Source of the DNA: UBA1275 sp038124025
GTDB taxonomy: Bacteria > Bacteroidota > Rhodothermia > Balneolales > Balneolaceae
Length of the DNA: 64,000 bases
Assembly (NCBI GenBank): GCA_038124025.1
Contig: JAYPBC010000004.1
Span: forward strand, 45,382 to 109,381
Direction of reading: 5' to 3'
Shown here one piece after another: positions 55,026 through 64,000 of the stretch. A model generated the notes under the pieces. That model saw nothing but the letters and a program-made list of their open reading frames with translations, ran no database searches and was not told the DNA's origin. Both the position numbers and the translations under genes were made by a program. How positions within the stretch are numbered: position 1 is the first letter of the stretch; the number at the start of each line of letters is the position of its first letter.

Positions 55026-56135
55026 ATGGAACTAAACGAATTACTAGATGTAGGGACCGACTTGCGAATTCCGAACCACTACTATGAATTAAGTAGTGAG
55101 GAGATGGCACGCCGTGTATCAGAAATTAAACGTCGCTTGGGCGCTCGTCTTTTTATCCCAGGACACCATTATCAAAAAGATGAAGTCATCGATTTCGCCG
55201 ATGCTCGAGGCGATTCCTTAAAATTAGCACAAATTTGTGCTGAAATGCCCGAAGCAGAGTATATTGTTTTTTGTGGGGTTCATTTTATGGCTGAAACGGC
55301 CGACATGCTGACCAACGAACATGTGCAGGTGATTCTGCCCGATATGAGAGCGGGATGTTCCATGGCAGATATGGCTGATATTGAACAGACTGAGCGAGGT
55401 TGGGAGCGCATGCAAAAAATTTGGGGGGACACCATTCTTCCTCTCACCTATGTAAATTCGACTGCAGCAATCAAGGGGTTTGTGGGTAAATACGGTGGAG
55501 CTTGTGTAACTTCAGGTAACGTGCACACCATGCTTGTATGGGCTTTTAAGCAAAAAGAACGAATCTTGTTTTTACCGGATCAGCATTTAGGAAGAAATAC
55601 AGCCTTCGATCTTGGAATTGCCTTAGAACACATGTGTATATATGATCCAATCGCCAACGAATTCGAATTTGATGGTGCGTGGGAGGATGTTCGGGTCATT
55701 CTTTGGAAAGGGCATTGTTCTGTTCACGAAAAGTTTAGCCCCGAGCACATAAAGCATGCGAAACTACGCGATCCTGAAATTCAGGTTATTGTACATCCGG
55801 AATGCACCTTCGATGTGGTGCAGCACGCGGACTTTGCCGGTTCTACCAACTATATTATTCGTACCATTGAGGCCGCTCCTGCGGGATCTAAGTGGGCTAT
55901 TGGAACCGAAATGAACTTGGTTAATCGCATCATCACTGAGCATCCTGATAAACAGATTGAATCGTTGAATCCCTTTATGTGCCCCTGTCTCACGATGAAT
56001 CGGATAGATCTCCCCCACCTATTGTGGTCATTAGAAGAAATCGAGGCCGGTAGAATAGTCAATCGTATTTTAGTAGATAAAGACGTTGCAAAATATGCCG
56101 TTTTATCTCTAGAGCGCATGCTTGAACTGAGTTAA
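55026..56135 (+). CDS. nadA: Quinolinate synthase
   Basis: Condenses iminoaspartate and dihydroxyacetone phosphate to quinolinate using a [4Fe-4S] cluster. 369 residues, the long form. The three cluster Cys agree in position with those of the B. subtilis type: C111 (AGCSMADM), C231 (KGHCSVH) and C319/C321 (MCPCLTMN). Other landmarks: GHHYQKDEVIDFAD, FCGVHFMAETADML, VTSGNVH. nadB is not present in the window, so the pathway continues elsewhere. Confidence 0.95.
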   Translation: MELNELLDVGTDLRIPNHYYELSSEEMARRVSEIKRRLGARLFIPGHHYQKDEVIDFADARGDSLKLAQICAEMPEAEYIVFCGVHFMAETADMLTNEHVQVILPDMRAGCSMADMADIEQTERGWERMQKIWGDTILPLTYVNSTAAIKGFVGKYGGACVTSGNVHTMLVWAFKQKERILFLPDQHLGRNTAFDLGIALEHMCIYDPIANEFEFDGAWEDVRVILWKGHCSVHEKFSPEHIKHAKLRDPEIQVIVHPECTFDVVQHADFAGSTNYIIRTIEAAPAGSKWAIGTEMNLVNRIITEHPDKQIESLNPFMCPCLTMNRIDLPHLLWSLEEIEAGRIVNRILVDKDVAKYAVLSLERMLELS

Positions 56136-56346
56136 ATTCATACTTGTCTCCTTAGTGCTAATCTTGTTTGCTAGATTCAAGGTCCCAAGTCCAAACTTGA
56201 CGCTTATATACTTGATCTTGTTCGTTTGTGGATTTGAGCTTTTTTACTGAACTTATTCTGGCTCAAGATTGATAGGGTTTGTCATTAAGCCCCCATGGCA
56301 AATTTTATCAGTTTATTTCAAATCCATTAACACTTTAGCAATTACT

Positions 56347-57678
56347 ATGTCCACTCGACCCCTCAAAAATCTACCTATTCTCCTTCTACAATGTTTCTTT
56401 TTGACCGTATTTTGGTTGGGAAGCAATCCTACGAATGTTCAAGCACAAGAATTAAAAAAACTCATTGATAGTCGTTCAGCTGATCTAGAAAATAAAGTGA
56501 TAGAATGGCGGCGTCATATACACCAGAACCCCGAATTATCTAATCGTGAGTATAAAACAGCTGAATATATCACCGAACACCTTTCAGAGTTAGGCTTAGA
56601 CATTCAGACTGGAGTAGCTCATACGGGAGTAGTCGCTATTTTGGAAGGTGCAGCCCCAGGGCCTGTGGTGGCACTTAGAGCCGATATGGATGCTTTGCCG
56701 GTGACAGAGCGTACCCCAGTGCCGTTTAAGTCGACTGCCATAGGAGAGTATCAAGGTAATGAGGTTGGTGTTATGCATGCATGCGGCCATGATACCCATG
56801 TAGCCATTTTGATGGGGGTGGCTCAAATACTCACCGAGCTCAGAAGTGAACTCAAGGGTACGGTTAAATTTATATTTCAACCAGCTGAAGAAGGCGCACC
56901 TGCTGGCGAGGAAGGAGGTGCCGAACTTATGGTCAAAGAAGGGGTTTTAACGAATCCCGATGTGGATGCAATCTTTGGTCTACATATATCCGACGCAACT
57001 CCAGTAGGAATGATTACCTACAAAGAAGGGGGGATTATGGCCAGCTCAAATACTTTCCAAATTACTGTTAAGGGCAAACAAGCCCATGGTTCAGCACCAT
57101 GGAGCGGAGTAGATCCTATAGTAACATCAGCCCAGATTATCACCAACCTTCAAACTATTGTTAGTAGAAATATGGAGCTAACTAATGAAGCTGCCGTAGT
57201 TACTGTTGGTCAAATACATGGTGGTGTTCGAAGTAATATTATCCCAGAAGAGGTCTTTATGGAGGGGACCATTCGTGCACTTGATAACGATATGCGTGAT
57301 GCTATTTTCGAGCGTATCCAAACCATTGCAACCAAAACAGCCGAGGCCAATGGCGCCACAGCAGAAGTAACTATTTCGCAAGGATATCCAATTACCTACA
57401 ATGATCCTGAACTAACCCGAAAAATGGTTCCAACACTACAACAAGCAGCCGGCGAGAGCATGGTAGTGACTATGCCAGCTATCACCGGTGCCGAGGATTT
57501 CTCATTTTTTCAGCAACAAATACCTGGACTTTATTTTTTCTTGGGTGGACTACCCGAGGGTGGAACCCCAGCTGGACACCATACGCCTGACTTTTATATC
57601 GATGAATCGGGTCTTGAACTAGGCGTTAGAAGCTTAAGCCACATTGTGGTTGATTATTTCGATAGCGTAGGAAATTAA
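56347..57678 (+). CDS. M20-family amidohydrolase, exported
   Basis: 443 residues from the ATG at 56347, which gives a proper signal peptide (LPILLLQCFFLTVFWLGSNP, cleavage near VQAQ); the open frame continues upstream but is not signal-like. Zinc-binding motifs: MHACGHDTHVA and the EE of QPAEEGAP, plus TGAEDFSFF. Matches the IAA-amino acid hydrolase/N-acyl amino acid amidohydrolase branch (RRHIHQNPELSNREYKTAEY). Exported versions act on acylated amino acids in the periplasm; substrate uncertain. Followed by an amylase gene 41 bases later. Confidence 0.9.
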   Translation: MSTRPLKNLPILLLQCFFLTVFWLGSNPTNVQAQELKKLIDSRSADLENKVIEWRRHIHQNPELSNREYKTAEYITEHLSELGLDIQTGVAHTGVVAILEGAAPGPVVALRADMDALPVTERTPVPFKSTAIGEYQGNEVGVMHACGHDTHVAILMGVAQILTELRSELKGTVKFIFQPAEEGAPAGEEGGAELMVKEGVLTNPDVDAIFGLHISDATPVGMITYKEGGIMASSNTFQITVKGKQAHGSAPWSGVDPIVTSAQIITNLQTIVSRNMELTNEAAVVTVGQIHGGVRSNIIPEEVFMEGTIRALDNDMRDAIFERIQTIATKTAEANGATAEVTISQGYPITYNDPELTRKMVPTLQQAAGESMVVTMPAITGAEDFSFFQQQIPGLYFFLGGLPEGGTPAGHHTPDFYIDESGLELGVRSLSHIVVDYFDSVGN

Positions 57679-57719
57679 TTGCTTCAAGCTAATTAACCTT
57701 TATACTAATACTGTTTGTC

Positions 57720-59591
57720 ATGAGTCGATTTCTATTTTTTACTCTATTCTGTGTGTGTTTAAGTCTAAGCCTCTCACAAAATGTGAATGCCCAAGTAGAT
57801 AAAATGGATCCTCCATTTTGGTGGACAGATATGCCTGTTGAAGAAGTCCAAATTCAGTTATACGGACCCAATATTGGACTTCACCGAGCTCAAGTTGATT
57901 ATCCTGGTGTAAAGCTAGTAAAACAAATAGCCGTAGATTCACCTAATTATTTGTTTGTCTACCTAAATATTAGTTCGGATGCGTCAGTCGGAATTATTCC
58001 AATCCTTTTAAGCCATGAATCCATTACCCAAACAGTAGACTTTGAGCTTAAACCACGCGATGACCGGACCAATAAGAACCTAGGTTTTGATGCGTCTGAT
58101 GTCATTTATCTAATGATGCCCGACCGCTTTGCCAACGGTAATCCCGACAACGATACCATTGATGGGATGCTCGAATCAGCCGATCGATCGAATCCAGAAC
58201 GTCGTCAAGGAGGTGACCTAGCCGGGGTTGCTAAGTATTTGGACTACTTGGATGACTTGGGTATGACGGCTATTTGGTTTACGCCCATCATTGAAAACGA
58301 TATGAAACCTGAATACGGAGCCTACCATGGGTATGCTGCAACCGATTTATACAAAGTAGACCGACGATACGGCTCAAATGCCGAGTACAAGGCTCTCATA
58401 GATGCTGCACATGATCGTGGAATGAGAGTTATTATGGATATGATTCATAATCACATAGGGGACCAGCACTGGTGGATGCGAGATCTACCCACACAAGACT
58501 GGGTGCACAATATAGATGAGTACATGCAAACCAATTATCAAGGATCCATCGTAGCCGATCCATACTCATCCGACTACGACATGGAAAAGCTGGTTGATGG
58601 ATGGTTTGTACCAGAAATGCCTGATCTAAATCAGGACGAACCTTTGCTCACCGATTATCTCATCATAAACACATTATGGTGGATAGAATACTCTGGAGTA
58701 GACGGAATTCGCATGGATACCTATCTCTATCCTGATAAAGAATATATGGCCGAGTGGGTAGAGGCCGTTTTAACGGCGTATCCAGATTTTAATATCGTTG
58801 GTGAGGCATGGGCAGTAAACACTCCTGCAGCGGCGTATTGGCAATACGACCTACCCGGTCAGGGGGATGGTTACGACTCAAAACTACCTAGTATTACCGA
58901 CTTCCCGTGGTCATTTGCAGTAAGAGATGGAATGGCTGAAGAATTTGGCTGGGAAAATGGGCTTATGAAAGTCTATTACATGCTTGGTCAGGATCATTTA
59001 TATGCCGACGCGATGAAGAATGTCATATTCCTTGATAATCACGATATGTCCCGAGTCTACGAGCATGTAAATAAAGATGCTGCTGCATTTAAAATGGCCA
59101 TTACTCTTTTACTTACGCAAAGAGGTATCCCTCAAATCTATTATGGTACTGAATTTATGTTTGGTCATGAAAATAGAGGGGGCGATGATGAGGCATGGAG
59201 ACAAACCTTACCGGGTGGCTGGGCTGATGATTCGAGGAGTATATTTACCGAAGAAGGCAGAACCGAGGTTGAAAATGAAGCCTTTAACTACATTCGTAGC
59301 CTTGCTAACTGGAGAAAAACGGCCATAGCTACTCATCAAGGTAGTATGAAACATTTCGTACCTGAGAACGGTACCTATGTATATTTTCGACTACATGAGC
59401 AGCAGACGGTAATGGTTCTAGTCAATACATCAGAAGAGGAGAAAATAGTAGACTCCACTCGTTTTCAGGAAGTCTTAAGTGAGTATACTAAGGCTGAAAA
59501 TGTGATTACAAATACTACTATAGAGCTAGGTTCAACCTTAGTTCTACCGCCCAAAGAAGCTAGTGTGTGGGAGCTAAAAGTCGAGCTTTAG
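57720..59591 (+). CDS. Alpha-amylase family glycoside hydrolase (cyclomaltodextrinase/neopullulanase type), exported
   Basis: 623 residues. Signal peptide (LFFTLFCVCLSLSLSQNVNA), an Ig-like N-terminal domain (about 22-130), the GH13 barrel, and a C-terminal beta domain. Catalytic residues can be placed: nucleophile D333 (GIRMDTYLY), acid/base E362 (VGEAWAV) and D442 (DNHDMSR). VIMDMIHNH and YGTEFMFGHE are further GH13 regions. Hydrolyses alpha-glucans in the periplasm or on the cell surface. Its end overlaps the convergent MFS gene by 32 bases; the MFS may import a sugar product, but that is only a suggestion. Confidence 0.9.
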   Translation: MSRFLFFTLFCVCLSLSLSQNVNAQVDKMDPPFWWTDMPVEEVQIQLYGPNIGLHRAQVDYPGVKLVKQIAVDSPNYLFVYLNISSDASVGIIPILLSHESITQTVDFELKPRDDRTNKNLGFDASDVIYLMMPDRFANGNPDNDTIDGMLESADRSNPERRQGGDLAGVAKYLDYLDDLGMTAIWFTPIIENDMKPEYGAYHGYAATDLYKVDRRYGSNAEYKALIDAAHDRGMRVIMDMIHNHIGDQHWWMRDLPTQDWVHNIDEYMQTNYQGSIVADPYSSDYDMEKLVDGWFVPEMPDLNQDEPLLTDYLIINTLWWIEYSGVDGIRMDTYLYPDKEYMAEWVEAVLTAYPDFNIVGEAWAVNTPAAAYWQYDLPGQGDGYDSKLPSITDFPWSFAVRDGMAEEFGWENGLMKVYYMLGQDHLYADAMKNVIFLDNHDMSRVYEHVNKDAAAFKMAITLLLTQRGIPQIYYGTEFMFGHENRGGDDEAWRQTLPGGWADDSRSIFTEEGRTEVENEAFNYIRSLANWRKTAIATHQGSMKHFVPENGTYVYFRLHEQQTVMVLVNTSEEEKIVDSTRFQEVLSEYTKAENVITNTTIELGSTLVLPPKEASVWELKVEL

Positions 59592-60720
59592 AAGCAAGAA
59601 TACCAATAACCACGGTAACCCCAGCTATAAATAAAAAGCCGCCTGCTAACTCATACCTCTCGACCACCCAACCCATCACGGGTTGGGATACCATCCCACC
59701 AACATATCCAAAACTGGCGACAGTGGTTAATGCTATAGCCCCTTCTCTCCCAGCTGCGCTAAATAACATGGGGAAACTTAATGACACCCCAGCTCCAGTA
59801 GCGATCATCCCGATGATGGCCGTCATAAAATTTGGAGCATATACGGCAAGAATAAGACCACTAACTGTTGAAATTGCTCCACCAACCAATAAATTTCGGG
59901 CTCCAAACCTCATCTTTAACCGATCTCCAATTAGCCGCATTACTAGCAAAGAACCCGCAAAGACGGCATAGCCTAAGGGAACCCAATTTTCAGATGCTTG
60001 TACGTGATCGGTGAAAAATAAACTCACCCAATTCATAATGGATGTTTCAATAGTCGCAGCTAAAAAGGTGATTAATCCCAATGCAACTAGTCCACCATGA
60101 GGCCAAATAAATATTGGTGTGGGAGCCTGGTTATTTATTTTGTCATCGGGTAGGTTTCTTGCAATCATGATTAAGACCAACACGATCATCAAGGATACGA
60201 GCCCAAAGTGAATTTGGACCGACCAAGATAGTCGAGTGGCAAGAGTCCCTAATGCAGCTCCAACAACGGTTCCCATTCCAAACCAAGAATGTATTTTTGA
60301 CATGTGTGATTGCCCAGTCTGAGCTTCTACCACCGATCCTAATGCATTTAATGAAATATTAAATCCACTGCTACACATTCCTACCGTCATCATTAATAGC
60401 GCTAAGCTAAACCATTGTTGCATAAAGGAGATGGGAAACAGAGTTATGGCTACCATACTACCCATAAATAATGCCACACGCTTTGATCCAAATTTTGGAA
60501 TAATCCAAGCAACTACAGGCATCATTACCAAGGTCCCTAAACCTCTAAATAAAAGAACATAACCTAATGTAGTGGCAGTAAGTAAAGCCAGGTCTCGTAC
60601 ATCTGGTACCCTTGATGCCCATGTTGCAAAAGCCAAGCCCAGGTTAAATAGAGCGAAACTTACAGCAAGTAGTGATTTTTGATGGGTTTCCAAACCAGAT
60701 TTATCAAGTATGTTGGTCAA
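59560..60720 (-). CDS. MFS transporter, YbjJ/FucP-like
   Basis: 386 residues with 12 hydrophobic helices. Start TTG at 60720. The first helix and following ATWASRVPDVRDLALLTATTLG, and the loop FGSKRVALFMG, fit the FucP/YbjJ-like branch of the major facilitator superfamily. Substrate unknown; sugar transport is plausible from the branch and the amylase neighbour. The C-terminal codons overlap the amylase gene antisense. Confidence 0.83.
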   Translation of the reverse strand: MTNILDKSGLETHQKSLLAVSFALFNLGLAFATWASRVPDVRDLALLTATTLGYVLLFRGLGTLVMMPVVAWIIPKFGSKRVALFMGSMVAITLFPISFMQQWFSLALLMMTVGMCSSGFNISLNALGSVVEAQTGQSHMSKIHSWFGMGTVVGAALGTLATRLSWSVQIHFGLVSLMIVLVLIMIARNLPDDKINNQAPTPIFIWPHGGLVALGLITFLAATIETSIMNWVSLFFTDHVQASENWVPLGYAVFAGSLLVMRLIGDRLKMRFGARNLLVGGAISTVSGLILAVYAPNFMTAIIGMIATGAGVSLSFPMLFSAAGREGAIALTTVASFGYVGGMVSQPVMGWVVERYELAGGFLFIAGVTVVIGILASKARLLAPTH

Positions 60721-61356
60721 GTAGATATAAGCTATTTGCCCGATTGAAACGAAAAAATTACCAATATTTAGACTTAGTTGTAATGATTATTTAACACAGT
60801 TTTCCCATGATTTTTGTCTTATTTATCAGTTGCGTCGAGTTAGCTCTATAGACATGAATCAGGAAAGTTACGCTTCATTTCACCCTATGAATAGTAAAAT
60901 AACATTCCCCTTGTACGGTCTTTTAATCATATTTTTTGCCTTTTCTAACCAGCTTTTGGTGAAAGCCATAAAATCATCATTATGATTTAGGACCATTAGA
61001 GAAACAGAACCTGAATTAACGCATCTTGAGTGATCCTGTGTAATTTGTCCTAGTAAAGGAAACTTCTGAACATAGCTGGTATCACCTACCCCCTGCCTCT
61101 GCTCCCAATGTTTCTAGTGCATGTACCAAATAATCCACTGACATTTGCTCCCCTTCGGTTTCGGTTCCTCTACCTTGATATGCGTCGGAAGCAAGGACTC
61201 TGATGTGATCCATCATTTGCTCTTTGGTAATTTCTTTAGCGGCATTATTCACCTCCTTATCATTGATCAAACTACCGCAAGACAATGCTTAACCTGAAAA
61301 AAGAAGTATCTGCCAGTAGAATGAATCATATAGATTAATTCTTCGTTAACATTTAC
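60721..61356. other. Long intergenic region holding only a pseudogene
   Basis: 636 bases between the MFS gene and the aldehyde dehydrogenase gene. The central 400 bases are the M28 remnant; the flanks (60721-60879 and 61286-61356) show no gene, RNA or clear promoter. The right flank must carry the promoter of the aldehyde dehydrogenase gene. Confidence 0.6.
60880..61285 (-). pseudogene. Decayed N-terminal fragment of an M28-family peptidase
   Basis: The frame from 61285 reads LSCGSLIND, then ITKEQMMDHIRVLASDAYQG and RGTETEGEQMSVDYLVHALE, which is the start of M28 aminopeptidase-like lipoproteins. It breaks at a GGGGGTAGG run near 61085; a one-base shift restores YVQKFPLLGQITQDH and further coding-like sequence (NDDFMAFTKSW; VILLFIG) up to a stop at 60880. 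The signal peptide before the lipobox Cys is missing (stop TAA upstream) and the catalytic part is absent. Truncated and frameshifted, so a pseudogene remnant. Confidence 0.7.
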
Positions 61357-62760
61357 ATGTCTCCAACAACCTTTTATTCGATATTCGAAAAACAGCAACA
61401 TTTTTTCAAGACACATACGACCTTGGAGTATGCATTTCGAAAAAATTCACTCGACCGCCTAGAGTCTGCCATAAACACCTATGAACATAAGTTAATTGCG
61501 GCATTATCGGATGATTTAGGAAAATCTACCTTTGAGGCATATGGGGCTGAAATCGCCTTGGTTAAGACAGAACTCCGCCATATACGCAAGAATTTAAAGA
61601 AATGGATGCGTCCAAAGAGGCATCCAGACGTGCTAATTAATTTCCCGTCTAAAAATTACAGTATAGCTATACCATATGGTGTTAGTTTGGTTGTTGGGCC
61701 ATGGAACTACCCCGTTCAACTATGCCTTAATCCTATTATTGGTGCAATTGCGGCTGGAAATACCGTGCTACTTAAGCCTTCGGAATGGGCGCCCAATGTT
61801 GCAAAGGTGTTAAAACAAATGTTCGAGGATTTTTTTGACCCTAAATATATTGCTGTAATAACAGGGGACAGTACCGTTAGCTCCGCATTGGTTAATCTAG
61901 ATCTTGATTACATCTTTTTTACTGGTAGTACAGAAGTAGGCAAGATTATAGGAGAAAGAGCAGGAGCGAGGTTAATCCCTTGTACTCTTGAGCTAGGCGG
62001 TAAAAGTCCGTGTATTGTAGATAAGAGTGCGCATCTTAAAATAAGCGCTAAACGTATCGCTTGGGGAAAATTTATGAATGCAGGCCAAACGTGTGTTGCT
62101 CCTGACTACCTTATCGTACATAAAGACATAGAAAATGAATTTATAGCTCACTTAAAAGAAGTGATTGTCGAGTTTTATGGCAAATCACCTGAAGACAGTC
62201 CAGACTACCCAAGAATTATATCAGAGAAACATGTTAAGCGTTTAAATAACTTACTTAACGGTTCCAGTAAGTCAACCCAAGCAATAAACAATCTTGATAT
62301 TGTTATAGGGGGTAATGTAGATATTGAAAAGCGATTCATAAGTCCAACCGTTATTAGAGGAATTGATATAGATCATCCTCTTATGCAAGAAGAAATATTT
62401 GGCCCCATATTACCCGTATTCACCTTTCAAGAACTTAGCGAAATAGACCGCCTTCTCACACGTAACTCTACACCTTTGGCTTGTTATTTATTTTCTAATG
62501 ATGCCAAATTTCATCATCATTTCACCCAAAAAATAAACTTTGGTGGAGGAGCTATTAACGACACCATTGCCCATTTAGGAAACCCCCATTTAGCTTTTGG
62601 AGGAGTTGGCTCAAGTGGGATTGGCTCCTATCATGGTCGGCATTCGTTTGAAACTTTTTCTCATATCAAGAGTATAATGAAGAAAAGTACTTTTATAGAT
62701 ATACCGCTTCGATACCCACCCTATACCGGTAAATTGAAGTGGCTTAAAAAATTCTTTTAA
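61357..62760 (+). CDS. Aldehyde dehydrogenase, class 3-like
   Basis: 467 residues, the short form typical of ALDH3-like enzymes. Catalytic Cys C246 (GQTCVAPDYL), general base E212 (TLELGGKSP), nucleotide loop FTGSTEVGKI, and EEIFGPILPVFTF near the C terminus. The end is basic and hydrophobic (GKLKWLKKFF), as in fatty aldehyde dehydrogenases that bind membranes. Oxidises aldehydes to acids with NAD(P). Single gene after the pseudogene. Confidence 0.93.
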   Translation: MSPTTFYSIFEKQQHFFKTHTTLEYAFRKNSLDRLESAINTYEHKLIAALSDDLGKSTFEAYGAEIALVKTELRHIRKNLKKWMRPKRHPDVLINFPSKNYSIAIPYGVSLVVGPWNYPVQLCLNPIIGAIAAGNTVLLKPSEWAPNVAKVLKQMFEDFFDPKYIAVITGDSTVSSALVNLDLDYIFFTGSTEVGKIIGERAGARLIPCTLELGGKSPCIVDKSAHLKISAKRIAWGKFMNAGQTCVAPDYLIVHKDIENEFIAHLKEVIVEFYGKSPEDSPDYPRIISEKHVKRLNNLLNGSSKSTQAINNLDIVIGGNVDIEKRFISPTVIRGIDIDHPLMQEEIFGPILPVFTFQELSEIDRLLTRNSTPLACYLFSNDAKFHHHFTQKINFGGGAINDTIAHLGNPHLAFGGVGSSGIGSYHGRHSFETFSHIKSIMKKSTFIDIPLRYPPYTGKLKWLKKFF

Positions 62761-63038
62761 TTTTTTACAAAAAAAAGACACCCATAATTGGCTGTCTTTA
62801 AAAAAAACGACGCGGTTTTCACACCACATCATTTCGGGTTATGGTATCAATAAAAACTTCTAAACTTATTTTGCTATTTATCAAACTTGATTTAGCTTAG
62901 CTAAGCAGATGTGTATTTATAGCAATCTCTTCTAGATAAAAGCGCTAACAATATTGTTAAATTATACTAATAATCTAATAAATAGGCTACAAGAAAGAAA
63001 TAAAATTAATTTTCAATTTTTTTTCGGGATAAATTCAA
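62761..63038. other. AT-rich convergent spacer
   Basis: 278 very AT-rich bases between convergent genes. Contains the minus-strand hairpin at 62769-62799; the rest shows nothing recognisable. Confidence 0.4.
62769..62799 (-). terminator. Probable intrinsic terminator for the right-edge gene
   Basis: Inverted repeat AAAGACA (62774-62780) and TGTCTTT (62793-62799) around a 12-base loop. In the minus direction the stem is followed by a run of T; in the plus direction by A, so it should act on transcripts from 63039. It is 240 bases from that gene's stop, which lowers confidence. Confidence 0.5.
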
Positions 63039-64000
63039 TTATTTCAATAGTAACATTCTTTTAGTAATAACCTTATTGCCCATGCGTAACTGATATATGT
63101 ATACTCCACTCGATAAGTTATTTGCGTTAAAAGTAACAGAATAATAACCCGCAGCCATTCGCTCATTTTTGAGCGTTTGCACTTTTTGACCTAATACATT
63201 ATAAATCTGTAATTGAACGTTTGCAGTTTCAGGAAGAGAAAAATCGATCTGAGTATTTGGGTTAAAGGGATTAGGATAGTTTTGATATAATTCAAACACC
63301 ATAGGTATAATATCTAAATTATACGGTTCCATAGATATTTTTGAATGTTCATTTACTCGAATTGTACCCGTAAAATTTACATTTGGTTTTAATTCTAAGA
63401 TTTCAAAATGTAATTCTAATGTAAGGTCATCGCGTAACACATCTATACCATACATGGCTATGTTTAGAAATTGATCTGAAGTATGTTCAAGTACTTCCCA
63501 GTTTTCTGGTTTTTTTGAAATTGAGCTTAACCGAACACTATTTTTGTGCGGTATTTGAATTTCAATAGAATTTATACCAGTTTTAATATTCGATATATTG
63601 ATGGGCACAGTTAATATATCTTGACCATCTGAAATCTTTGGTGACCAAGTAATCAAGGGTTTCTGTATATCCTTTAGTGCATTACCACTCCCATTACAAT
63701 CTAAGGTTACAGGTAATCCAACAATATATTTCAAAACTGTTGCTGCATCATATGCTGATACAAAACCATTACCTGTAACATCAGCTGCTGTTGAATCCCT
63801 ACCTATGAGAGGATACTGTGGAGCCATTCTTACTGAATGACGTAAAATGAATGAGCCATCTAATGCAGAAACAAAATAATCTCCTGTTACATCACCGCAT
63901 ACAAGCGACGGTGTGCCATCTTTATCATTGAGCCATCCAGAGTAGTTCACAAAGCCTTTTGACGCATCATCGTATTCATCATAAATCTCATCAATATTCT
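63039..64000 (-). CDS. Dockerin-like repeat protein with T9SS sorting domain (N terminus beyond the edge)
   Basis: The frame stays open to the last bases of the window (NIDEIYDEYDDASKGFVNYS), so the gene continues to the right. Two calcium-binding, dockerin-like repeats: CGDVTGDYFVSALDGSFILR and ADVTGNGFVSAYDAATVLKY. Next comes a cohesin-like/immunoglobulin region (ILTVPINISNIKTGINSIEI), then a T9SS-type sorting domain beginning FELYQNYPNPFNPNTQIDFS and ending GVYIYQLRMGNKVITKRMLL. A secreted, probably large surface protein; its function lies in the missing part. Confidence 0.82.
   Translation of the reverse strand, partial: NIDEIYDEYDDASKGFVNYSGWLNDKDGTPSLVCGDVTGDYFVSALDGSFILRHSVRMAPQYPLIGRDSTAADVTGNGFVSAYDAATVLKYIVGLPVTLDCNGSGNALKDIQKPLITWSPKISDGQDILTVPINISNIKTGINSIEIQIPHKNSVRLSSISKKPENWEVLEHTSDQFLNIAMYGIDVLRDDLTLELHFEILELKPNVNFTGTIRVNEHSKISMEPYNLDIIPMVFELYQNYPNPFNPNTQIDFSLPETANVQLQIYNVLGQKVQTLKNERMAAGYYSVTFNANNLSSGVYIYQLRMGNKVITKRMLLLK

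Noticed and set aside
59567..59971. 134-codon open frame antisense to the MFS transporter gene
   Set aside because: Pro/Ala-rich translation typical of the opposite strand of a membrane protein gene; not a real gene.

Overview
The window looks like a chromosomal piece of a marine, Gram-negative, T9SS-bearing bacterium of the Balneolota/Rhodothermota side of the Bacteroidota group. This rests on: two proteins ending in YPNP-type C-terminal sorting domains (46396-48183 and the right-edge gene), the PorX-type REC+PglZ regulator, a SecA with a long coiled insert near its N terminus and a non-zinc tail, a rpmH-rnpA-yidC block, many TTG starts and a TAnnTTTG-like promoter. No tRNA, rRNA, CRISPR array, insertion sequence or integrase was seen. 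Genes are densely packed on both strands, and five convergent pairs overlap at their 3' ends. Two runs of exactly 100 N are assembly gaps and interrupt ppgK and secA.

Layout. 1-3100: a tripartite efflux operon on the minus strand (adaptor, MacB-type permease, TolC-like protein cut by the edge). 3200-6340: a minus-strand operon for a two-lipoyl-domain 2-oxoacid dehydrogenase E2 and pantothenate synthesis (panC, panD). 6.5-13.3 kb: a PLP-dependent trans-sulfuration enzyme, a choice-of-anchor-B lipoprotein, an alpha-oxoamine synthase of the serine palmitoyltransferase kind, a DEAD-box-like protein that has lost its catalytic motifs, and a CPBP membrane protease. 13.6-21.5 kb: a visibly AT-rich block with secG, a TPR protein, a beta-propeller/SpoIIE phosphatase, and a facing operon of an RsbW-like kinase, a STAS antagonist and a GAF-PAS-class III cyclase. 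Together these form a complete partner-switching cassette without a sigma factor, and it is the most system-like feature here.

21.5-32 kb: M16 peptidase, photolyase/cryptochrome, mnmE, glpK-glpF, a POT peptide transporter and a DUF456 protein. 32.2-38.7 kb: ppgK and secA (both gapped), then rpmH-rnpA-yidC. 38.8-51.9 kb: a PD-(D/E)XK-type nuclease-domain protein, a minus-strand operon porX-tsaE-small protein-pnuC, a ComEA-like protein, an alpha/beta hydrolase, an RluA-type synthase, trhO, a secreted metalloprotease, an HU-like gene coupled to an HU-TM-LysM fusion, hemW and a gamma carbonic anhydrase. 52-60.7 kb: a DsbA-like lipoprotein, a cysteine desulfurase divergent from nadC and nadA (an Fe-S/NAD neighbourhood), an M20 amidohydrolase, an alpha-amylase-family enzyme and an MFS transporter. 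60.9-64 kb: a decayed M28 peptidase fragment, an aldehyde dehydrogenase, and a dockerin-like/T9SS-sorted protein that runs off the right edge.
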